From NCBI GenBank assembly GCA_002344895.1, contig DDUR01000096.1, forward strand, positions 1 to 14,879: a stretch of DNA of 14,879 bases. The letters run 5' to 3'. The translations under genes were made by a program, and so were the position numbers. The DNA comes from Ignavibacteria bacterium UBA2333. GTDB lineage: Bacteria; Bacteroidota; Ignavibacteria; Kapaibacteriales; Kapaibacteriaceae. Positions 1 to 6,238 of this stretch are shown piece after piece. The notes below the pieces were generated by a model. It did no database searches, was not told the origin of the DNA, and was given only the letters and a program-made list of their open reading frames with translations. How positions within the stretch are numbered: position 1 is the first letter of the stretch; every line of letters begins with the position of its first letter.

Positions 1-23
1 CAGGTATAAAGGCAGAGTCGCAA

Positions 24-107
24 CCCCACCATCAACCCCACCTTTAACCCCACCATCAACCCCACCTTTAACCCCTCCTGCCTCCCCATCTGCCTCCCCA
101 TCTCCTT
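24..107. repeat. 12-nt periodic C4-tract tandem repeat
   Basis: Seven 12-nt units run head to tail, each opening with CCCC, at 24, 36, 48, 60, 72, 84 and 96. The first four alternate CCCCACCATCAA and CCCCACCTTTAA, so there is also a perfect 24-nt double unit. The last three drift towards CCCCATCTGCCT. On the minus strand this is a run of evenly spaced GGGG tracts with 8-nt gaps, which could in principle fold into G-quadruplexes. The phase is kept although the spacers vary, so the C4 tract and the period look like the conserved properties. The same unit type appears inverted at 14852-14879. No gene is supported in 1-177. Confidence 0.9.
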
Positions 108-109
108 TC

Positions 110-123
110 TGTGTTGCAACACA
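110..123. promoter_or_regulatory. 14-bp perfect palindrome upstream of the flavoprotein-pirin operon
   Basis: TGTGTTGCAACACA is its own reverse complement and is followed directly by six T (124-129). It ends 54 nt before the ATG at 178. It could be an operator for a dimeric regulator of the two-gene operon. A terminator is less likely, because a hairpin here would have only five base pairs around a 4-nt loop. The function is inference; the palindrome is seen directly. Confidence 0.35.
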
Positions 124-177
124 TTTTTTCGTAAGTTGAATCGTCTTCTACCGTGCCACACACAAAAGACCATAATC

Positions 178-738
178 ATGCACTTCGTTGCCATTTCGGG
201 ATCACTGCGGAAACGCTCCTTTAACACGGCTTTGTTACGGACTCTTACGGAGTTAGCACCGGAAGGTGTGACGGTTGATATCGTGACGCTGGATGATATT
301 CCCTTCTACAATGAAGATGTAGAGATTCAGGGAATACCGACCGCTGTAGCTGATCTTAAGAACCGAATTGAACAGGCCGACGGAGTGATCTTCTCCGTAC
401 CAGAATACAACTACTCCTACAGTGGAGTGTTAAAGAATTCGCTCGACTGGTTGAGCCGCGGCCCCATTCGCCCCCTTCAGCAAAAACCTGTCTTACTGGT
501 TGGAGCAGCTACCGGCAATGGTGGTACAATTCGTGCACAGGTTGCCTTGCGGACCGTGCTGTTTCATCTTGATGCCCTTCCAATGAATCGCCCGGAGTTG
601 CTCATCACGCAGGCCAGGTCGAAGTTTGATGAGGATCTGCGCTTGTCAGATGAGGTCACTCGTGGCGTCGTGGAGAAGATTCTTCAGTCGTTTGTTTCCT
701 GGGTCAATCGTACCTCTCTCATGAAAGAAGCCGTATGA
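178..738 (+). CDS. NADPH-dependent FMN reductase-like flavoprotein
   Basis: A 186-residue cytosolic protein of the NADPH-dependent FMN reductase / flavodoxin-like family (azoreductase and chromate reductase relatives), which use FMN to pass electrons from NAD(P)H to quinones, azo dyes or similar acceptors. The FMN phosphate loop is GSLRKRSFN at residues 7-15. The second signature is PEYNYSYSG at 75-83, followed by LKNSLDW and SRGP. A third flavin-contacting segment, GAATGNGG, is at 109-116. Length is normal for the family. The reading frame is open further upstream from a TTG at 136, but the ATG at 178 starts right before the first beta strand (HFVAISGS) and is preferred. No clear Shine-Dalgarno sequence precedes it. 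Its TGA overlaps the pirin ATG (ATGA), so the two are probably translationally coupled. The true substrate cannot be told from sequence. Confidence 0.9.
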   Translation: MHFVAISGSLRKRSFNTALLRTLTELAPEGVTVDIVTLDDIPFYNEDVEIQGIPTAVADLKNRIEQADGVIFSVPEYNYSYSGVLKNSLDWLSRGPIRPLQQKPVLLVGAATGNGGTIRAQVALRTVLFHLDALPMNRPELLITQARSKFDEDLRLSDEVTRGVVEKILQSFVSWVNRTSLMKEAV

Positions 739-1445
739 CAACTACACTGTTCCCTGCACGCGAACGTGGCCACGGGAATCATGGCTGGTTAGACTCATAT
801 CACACGTTCAGCTTTGCTTCGTACTTCAATCCAAATCGTGTACGCTTTGGAATGTTGCGCGTCTTTAACGACGATACCGTGACGCCAGGTGCGGGATTTG
901 GTACACATCCTCATGACAACATGGAAATCATTTCCATTCCTCTCGAGGGTGTGATTAACCACAAAGATTCGATGAATAATGTGCGTGGTCTGAGCACTGG
1001 AGACATTCAGATTATGTCGGCCGGTACTGGCCTCACACACAGTGAGTATAACGGCTCAGAAACGGATGTTCTGAAGTTTCTGCAGATCTGGATTTTTCCG
1101 AATGAACGCGACGTTGAACCGCGGTATGCAGAAACACACATCGGTGAACTACCTCGCAACGTCATCAACACGGTTATCGGTCCTAAGGGTACAACCGAAG
1201 CCCCGCTGTGGATGCATCAGCGAGCATGGTTGTCTCTTGCACGGATTGATGCTGGAACGACGGTAACGTATTCGTCACACGACACACAGAATGGTGTGTT
1301 TGTGTTTGTGATTGAGGGTGAAGTTTCCACCGCAAATGAACAGCTTGGCCGACGCGATGCAATTGGAGTTACTGATTCCAATGAAGTGTCGGTAACAGCA
1401 ACAGCTTCTTCCGACCTCGTCATAATCGAAGTTCCGATGTCCTGA
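735..1445 (+). CDS. Pirin family protein (YhhW-like bicupin)
   Basis: A 236-residue pirin family bicupin. Bacterial pirins such as E. coli YhhW bind one metal ion in the N-terminal cupin and can oxidise quercetin in vitro; their physiological role is mostly unknown. The metal ligands expected for the family are all present: H58 and H60 in GTHPHDNMEI, and H102 and E104 in GTGLTHSEYN. The N-terminal signature (GNHGWLDSYHTFSFASYF, residues 14-31) is also typical, and the length matches YhhW (about 230 residues). The gene starts inside the stop codon of the flavoprotein gene (ATGA overlap). Pirin next to a flavin reductase is a common pairing and fits a response to quinones, electrophiles or oxidants, but that is inference. 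A hairpin terminator follows 28 nt after the stop. Confidence 0.93.
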   Translation: MTTTLFPARERGHGNHGWLDSYHTFSFASYFNPNRVRFGMLRVFNDDTVTPGAGFGTHPHDNMEIISIPLEGVINHKDSMNNVRGLSTGDIQIMSAGTGLTHSEYNGSETDVLKFLQIWIFPNERDVEPRYAETHIGELPRNVINTVIGPKGTTEAPLWMHQRAWLSLARIDAGTTVTYSSHDTQNGVFVFVIEGEVSTANEQLGRRDAIGVTDSNEVSVTATASSDLVIIEVPMS

Positions 1446-1472
1446 GACGTCGGCTGCACAACATCAAGTACA

Positions 1473-1525
1473 TACGAGCCTCATCTGGTCTACGTTCCAG
1501 GCCGCGATGAGGCTCGTAGTTTTTT
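1473..1525 (+). terminator. Rho-independent terminator after pirin
   Basis: TACGAGCCTCATC (1473-1485) pairs perfectly with GATGAGGCTCGTA (1506-1518) over 13 bp. The 20-nt loop may fold further through CTGG/CCAG (1485-1488 with 1497-1500). A T-run follows on the plus strand. The right arm and T-run lie within the last codons of the convergent P-type ATPase gene, so that gene's C-terminus doubles as terminator DNA. On the minus strand no T-run follows the hairpin, so it would act mainly on the pirin transcript. Confidence 0.85.
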
Positions 1526-4204
1526 CTCTACTCCAACAAGGATAAACAGTGCTATCCCAGATATCGTCACAATGGTCCACGATGTTGGGAGGATCGGAGC
1601 CGTATGGAATGCCACGTGCATAAATGGCACGTAGGTAAAAAGGATTTGCAGGACAACCATAAGGGCGATACCGCCCCATACCCACATGTTGCTGAACCAG
1701 CCGATAGACCTGACGGGATCAACAAGGCTACGACAGTTTAACAAGTAGAATGCCTCCATAATTACAAGGGCATTCGACGCAGCCGTTCGAGCTCCAGCGA
1801 TGTGACTGCCAGAATTGACCTCAAAGAGATACACACCGAAGGTTCCGAGAGTGAGTATCGATCCAACAAAGGCCGTGCGCATGACAAGGTCGCGCGAGAG
1901 GAGTGGACGACGTGTATCGCGTGGTTTACGCGACATGATACCGCGTGGTGTGGGTTCAAAGGCCAGCGGTAAACCGAGGATAACAGCCGTTGTCATGTTT
2001 ATCCACAAGATCTGCGCAGGTAGAATTGGCAACTCAACACCAAGTGCTATCGCAACGACGATGACGAGTCCCTCCGCCAGATTTGTCGGTATCGTCCATA
2101 CGATAAACTTTAACAAGTTCTCAAAGACCGTCCGACCCTCCTCAACTGCTGCAACAATTGTTGCGAAGTTGTCATCCGTTAACACCATATCAGCAGCATC
2201 CTTCGCTACATCCGTGCCCGTCACACCCATGGCTACACCAATATCTGCGTGACGAAGTGCTGGAGCGTCGTTTACGCCATCACCCGTCATGGCTACGATG
2301 TGCCCTTCTGACTGAAGTGCTTCTACGAGTCTGAGCTTTTGTTCCGGTGAAACACGCGCAAATACTGCCGTTGACGTTACGGCGGCTGTAAGTTCTTCTG
2401 CGGACATCGTGGCAATTTCTGAACCCGTTACGGCTCGTAATCGGCCACGTTCATCACGCACGCCTCGCAATCCAAGTTGATCAGCGATGGTTGAAGCCGT
2501 TGATGCATGATCGCCGGTAATCATTCTGACATCGACACCTGCTTCGTGACACGTCGAGATTGCCTCACGTGCTTCTTCACGCGGAGGATCTACAATCGCC
2601 ACGAGTCCGCAGAACAGAAAATCAGTACCAAGAAGCTCGTGAGAGAGAGTTGTCTGCGTAGAGTTTCGATGTACAGCAATACCGAGCACGCGTAAACCGC
2701 GTTCGCTGAGATCTGCCGTTCGTTCATATACTTCATTACGATCGAATGGCACCGCCTCTCCGTCAGCACGGAGTCGACCACTGCACCGTGGTACAACTGA
2801 CTCAACAGCACCTTTCACAAAAATGATACGCCCTTCATCGGCATCATGGACATGCAGTGAAGCCATGTACTTGAGCTCACTTGAGAAGGGCAACATGTCA
2901 ACGAGTGGATACCGATCAGATTCAATCTCACGGGTCATGCCTGCCTTCATGGCAGCTATGACAAGTGCTATCTCCGTAGGATCTCCAACAACATCCGTCA
3001 CATCATGCGCATGAACAACATTCGCTGTAGAACACAACAAACCCGCTCGTAGAAGTTCACGAAGAGCCATATCAGCACCGATACGGGCAGGCTGTTCACC
3101 ATCGTAAATATTACCAGCAACAGAGTATCCGGTTCCCGTTACGTCATACCGCTTATCAATCGTATCAATCGAAACAACCGTCATGGCATTCTGCGTAAGT
3201 GTTCCTGTTTTATCACTGCAGATAACCGACGTTGAACCGAGTGTTTCGACGGCAGCGAGCCGACGGATAATGGCCTTCCGTTTGGCCATTCGGGACACGC
3301 CAATAGCGAGGATAATTGTGACTGCTGCTGGAAGTCCTTCTGGTATAGCACCAACAGCCAGCGCGACCGATGCAAGAACAACGTCGAGTGCAGACTGACC
3401 CCGCAGAAGGCCGATACCGGCAGTAAGACCGGCCAGGACAAGAATTCCGTACAGGATGAGTTTCGAGAACTTCTCAATTGTCCGTGTTAATGGTGTCTGT
3501 AATGACACCGGCTCATCGATTAACGCTGAGATAGCTCCAACTTCCGTTGATGCTCCCGTGGCCGTCACAATCACCGTTGCTGCACCTGCTGTAACAACTG
3601 TTGAGGCAAAAACCATGTTGGTGCGGTCAGCCACAACGGTGTCAGGTGGCAACATGTCAACATGTTTTGTTACCGGCACACTCTCACCTGTTAGAGCTGC
3701 CTCGGCAACAGTGCAGTCTTTAACACGCACAATCCGAGCATCAGCAGGCACACGGTCACCAGCTTCAAGCAGTACAATGTCACCGGGTACAACGTCCGTG
3801 ATGGAGATACGACGTCGTTTCCCAGCGCGTAACACGGTTGTTTCACCACGAACTGTGGATGACAATGCTTCAAGCGCAGCAACGGCCTTCCCTTCTTGAA
3901 GAAAACCAATCAGGGCATTCAGAAGTACCACGCCTAGAATAACGGAAGCATCTGTGATATCACCAAGAGCCGTAGTAATGGCGGCTCCGAGAAGCAGTAT
4001 GATTATCAGTGCGTTATTAAACTGTCGTAGAAACCGTACAAGGGCGGTCGTTCGTTTGCCCTGTGGCAAGGCATTTGGTCCGTAGAGTTCTGCACGGCGT
4101 CGGACCTCAGCGTCATCGAGACCAAATCGATGATCAACACCAAGATGTTTTTCCGCCTCTGCTGCCGATAGCGTATGCCATTCAGGTGTTGATGGAATCG
4201 TCAT
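1490..4204 (-). CDS. P-type cation-transporting ATPase (P2 type, CtpF-like)
   Basis: A 904-residue inner-membrane P-type ATPase that couples ATP hydrolysis to cation transport. Core motifs are in order: actuator TGES at 172-175, PEGLP in M4 at 288-292, phosphorylated D331 in DKTGTLT, KGA at 464-466, MITGDH at 561-566 and GDGVNDAPAL at 641-650. About ten membrane segments are visible, as in calcium and proton pumps. Compared with SERCA, the M4 Glu (E289), M5 Asn/Glu (N708, E711) and M6 Asn and Thr (N736, T739) are kept, but the position of SERCA Asp800 is Ala740 in NMTTAV. As I recall, that NMTTA signature with downstream LAFEP is shared with mycobacterial CtpF-type pumps. Ion selectivity is therefore uncertain; Ca2+, Mg2+, Na+ or H+ are all possible. 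The ATG overlaps the hutH stop (ATGA), with AGGAG at 4219-4215 inside hutH as ribosome binding site. It is last in the minus-strand operon. Confidence 0.93.
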   Translation of the reverse strand: MTIPSTPEWHTLSAAEAEKHLGVDHRFGLDDAEVRRRAELYGPNALPQGKRTTALVRFLRQFNNALIIILLLGAAITTALGDITDASVILGVVLLNALIGFLQEGKAVAALEALSSTVRGETTVLRAGKRRRISITDVVPGDIVLLEAGDRVPADARIVRVKDCTVAEAALTGESVPVTKHVDMLPPDTVVADRTNMVFASTVVTAGAATVIVTATGASTEVGAISALIDEPVSLQTPLTRTIEKFSKLILYGILVLAGLTAGIGLLRGQSALDVVLASVALAVGAIPEGLPAAVTIILAIGVSRMAKRKAIIRRLAAVETLGSTSVICSDKTGTLTQNAMTVVSIDTIDKRYDVTGTGYSVAGNIYDGEQPARIGADMALRELLRAGLLCSTANVVHAHDVTDVVGDPTEIALVIAAMKAGMTREIESDRYPLVDMLPFSSELKYMASLHVHDADEGRIIFVKGAVESVVPRCSGRLRADGEAVPFDRNEVYERTADLSERGLRVLGIAVHRNSTQTTLSHELLGTDFLFCGLVAIVDPPREEAREAISTCHEAGVDVRMITGDHASTASTIADQLGLRGVRDERGRLRAVTGSEIATMSAEELTAAVTSTAVFARVSPEQKLRLVEALQSEGHIVAMTGDGVNDAPALRHADIGVAMGVTGTDVAKDAADMVLTDDNFATIVAAVEEGRTVFENLLKFIVWTIPTNLAEGLVIVVAIALGVELPILPAQILWINMTTAVILGLPLAFEPTPRGIMSRKPRDTRRPLLSRDLVMRTAFVGSILTLGTFGVYLFEVNSGSHIAGARTAASNALVIMEAFYLLNCRSLVDPVRSIGWFSNMWVWGGIALMVVLQILFTYVPFMHVAFHTAPILPTSWTIVTISGIALFILVGVEKKLRASSRPGT

Positions 4205-5718
4205 TCGATACGGTCTCCTATGATTCGCGATAAACTTCCATCTGCGACAAGTTTGCGAACTGCTTCCATGTCACGGTACAGTACACGATCGTGCTCCGCA
4301 AAAGGAACAACGTCACGGATAGCAACTACAATTTGTTCAATAAGCGGGCTGCTTCGCAAGGGGCGTAAAAGGTCGATCCCTTGTGCAGCACAGAGCAGCT
4401 CAATAGCCAGAACGCTTTCGACGTTCTCAACAACGGTCCAAAGTTTGTGAGCAGCAATACTGCCCATGGAGTTATGATCTTCCTGATTTGCTGACGTCGG
4501 AATACTGTCAACACTTGCCGGATGAGCAAGCACCTTATTCTCACTCACCATCGATGCGGCCGTATACTGGGCAATCATCATCCCACTATTGAGGCCACCC
4601 TTCGGCGTTAAGAATCTCGGTAGTCCACCGAGTGCAGCATTTACAAGTCGTTCTGTACGACGTTCCGATATGTTGGCAAGTTCTGCGACGGCAATTGCCA
4701 AAAAGTCAAGGATTAACGCAACGGGCTGGCCGTGAAAATTGCCACCCTCAAGATGAATATCATCTTCCTCAAAAATGAGTGGATTGTCTGTTGCACTGTT
4801 AATCTCTCGCTCAAGTACGGCAATCGCATGCGTCAGTGTGTCACGTGTAGCACCATGAACCTGAGGCATACAGCGTAACGAATACGCATCCTGAACCTTT
4901 CCATCACCTGTACGATGAGAATCACGTATTTCGCTACCAATCATCAGTGTGCGCAGATTCCTGGCCGACGTTAGCTGACCAGGATGGGGTCGTGCCCGAT
5001 GTAATCGCTCATCGAATGCATTATCCGTTGCTCGTAGTGCATCGGCTGACGTAGCTCCGGCGATATCGGCTATTCGCACGAGATTTCGAATGCGCTCAAC
5101 GGCAAGACATCCAAAGGCCGTCATCATCTGGGTACCATTGATGAGAGCCAGTCCTTCTTTTGCACCTAACCGCACCGGTTGAATTCCGTGTTCACGGAGA
5201 ACATCGCCACTTGGACGGCGCTCACCGTTTACAACACACTCACCTTCACCAATCAGAGCCAAGGCCAGGTGCGACAATGGAGCAAGGTCACCACTTGAGC
5301 CAACACTACCCTTTGCCGGAATGGCGGGATAGATACCGGCATTTATCATCGCAAGCAGTGTTCGGACGGTTGACGGACGAATCCCCGAAAAACCCTTGGC
5401 GAGGGCATTCACGCGGAGAATCATCATCGCACGTACAATCGGCTCCGGTAATAGTGGGCCCATCCCTGCGCTGTGACTGATGATAAGATTCCGCTGTAGC
5501 GTCTCAACATCATCATGCGGAATAAAGACATTCGCAAACTCACCAAACCCCGTCGTCATCCCATACACCACACGCTCTTCGGCAATCCACTTGTCGACGG
5601 CAGCACGAGAGCGTTCAACGGCAGTCCAGGCCTCTGCCGATAAATCGATCGTTATCTGCAGATCATATACTGCACGGTGAACGTCAGAAGTCGTAAGCGA
5701 AGAGCCAGAAAGTAACAT
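4201..5718 (-). CDS. hutH: Histidine ammonia-lyase
   Basis: A 505-residue enzyme of the aromatic ammonia-lyase family; HAL converts L-histidine to trans-urocanate and ammonia in the cytosol. The MIO cofactor triad is S141-S142-G143 in GSVGSSGDLAPLSH, with Ser where most family members have Ala. Residues match the Pseudomonas putida HAL active site with an offset of one: Y52, H82 in SHSAG, N194, Q276, Y279, R282, F328 in GGNFHG and E413 in NQEDH. The Glu and His favour HAL over phenylalanine or tyrosine lyases. The frame is open up to a TTG at 5784 inside the upstream gene, but the ATG at 5718 gives MLLSGSSLT, the normal HAL N-terminus, and a family-typical length. No hutU, hutI or hutG lies in the window. 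It overlaps the ATPase gene by 4 nt, and a 16-bp palindrome sits in its 43-nt upstream gap. Confidence 0.9.
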   Translation of the reverse strand: MLLSGSSLTTSDVHRAVYDLQITIDLSAEAWTAVERSRAAVDKWIAEERVVYGMTTGFGEFANVFIPHDDVETLQRNLIISHSAGMGPLLPEPIVRAMMILRVNALAKGFSGIRPSTVRTLLAMINAGIYPAIPAKGSVGSSGDLAPLSHLALALIGEGECVVNGERRPSGDVLREHGIQPVRLGAKEGLALINGTQMMTAFGCLAVERIRNLVRIADIAGATSADALRATDNAFDERLHRARPHPGQLTSARNLRTLMIGSEIRDSHRTGDGKVQDAYSLRCMPQVHGATRDTLTHAIAVLEREINSATDNPLIFEEDDIHLEGGNFHGQPVALILDFLAIAVAELANISERRTERLVNAALGGLPRFLTPKGGLNSGMMIAQYTAASMVSENKVLAHPASVDSIPTSANQEDHNSMGSIAAHKLWTVVENVESVLAIELLCAAQGIDLLRPLRSSPLIEQIVVAIRDVVPFAEHDRVLYRDMEAVRKLVADGSLSRIIGDRIE

Positions 5719-5733
5719 GGTGTATGCGTGTAG

Positions 5734-5749
5734 TGTTCTACGTAGAACA
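5734..5749. promoter_or_regulatory. 16-bp perfect palindrome before hutH
   Basis: TGTTCTACGTAGAACA is exactly self-complementary over 16 bp. It lies in the 43-nt gap between the HTH regulator stop and the hutH ATG, 15 nt upstream of that ATG. Its size and symmetry fit an operator for a dimeric DNA-binding protein, and the LuxR-type regulator encoded immediately upstream is the obvious candidate (inference). No T-run follows on the minus strand, so it does not look like a terminator. Confidence 0.45.
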
Positions 5750-5761
5750 ATGTCAGCAGGC

Positions 5762-6238
5762 TTACAACGCCTCGAGATACTCAACGATATTTATATCGGC
5801 TGTGAGGCCGAGCTTTCGTCGAATACTCTGGCGATGTTTTTCAATTGCCCGAGATGAAACAAACAAGAGGTCAGAGATCTGCCGAGCTGACAGACCACCG
5901 CGGATGTAGACGGCAACAGAGACCTCTGTGGCCGTCAGTGTAGGACAGTGTTTTCGAATACGTCGTGAGAACGCATTCGTTTGAAGCGTAACCTCACGTT
6001 CAATCTGCGTAAGACGGTCGAAGTCACGGATCTGTGAACGAATGTCCTTTGGAAGCAGACGTAGTTCCTTACGCACCTCTTCATCAGACAACGAACGGAG
6101 ATCTTCGATTCGCTTTGCAAGGATGGTGAGGAATTCGCGTTTTCGTTCTAAATGATGAACGAGAACTAGTTTATCATCAGACGGGGCAAGAACGTCGTGC
6201 AGGTTGTTCTTCGACGAGTCTTTGCGCCGATCAGACAT
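5762..6238 (-). CDS. Small LuxR-type HTH transcriptional regulator
   Basis: A 158-residue protein with a LuxR/GerE-type helix-turn-helix at about residues 99-150. Its core, LTATEVSVAVYIRGGLSARQ, is followed by ISDLLFVSSRAIEKHRQSIR and RKLGL. This wording resembles the C-terminal HTH of Bacteroidota regulators that usually follow TPRs or a coiled coil. Here only about 95 charged, helical residues precede it. I see no receiver domain, TPR, sensor or membrane segment, so its input signal is unknown. The ATG at 6238 shares one base with the ATP-grasp stop (TGATG); an in-frame GTG at 6241 is the alternative start. A GGGG tract 8 nt upstream, belonging to a short dispersed repeat, could serve as its ribosome binding site. 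It may regulate hutH through the adjacent palindrome (inference). Confidence 0.85.
   Translation of the reverse strand: MSDRRKDSSKNNLHDVLAPSDDKLVLVHHLERKREFLTILAKRIEDLRSLSDEEVRKELRLLPKDIRSQIRDFDRLTQIEREVTLQTNAFSRRIRKHCPTLTATEVSVAVYIRGGLSARQISDLLFVSSRAIEKHRQSIRRKLGLTADINIVEYLEAL

Noticed and set aside
24..107. CRISPR array or telomere
   Set aside because: Units are 12 nt with no 25-40 nt spacers and no cas genes. The outward G-rich polarity at both ends recalls telomeres, but unique sequence lies beyond the left array and the gene content is ordinary chromosomal, so a dispersed repeat or contig-edge effect is simpler.
1815..2252. 145-residue plus-strand open frame inside the ATPase gene
   Set aside because: It is the antisense shadow of conserved ATPase coding sequence. 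Its translation is low in complexity, rich in Ser, Thr and Arg, and has no domain.
3456..3899. 147-residue plus-strand open frame inside the ATPase gene
   Set aside because: Antisense of the region encoding the actuator domain and TGES. The translation is biased and resembles no family.
5719..5784. TTG start giving a 527-residue hutH product
   Set aside because: It would overlap the HTH regulator and read through the palindrome. The ATG at 5718 gives the canonical HAL N-terminus and length.
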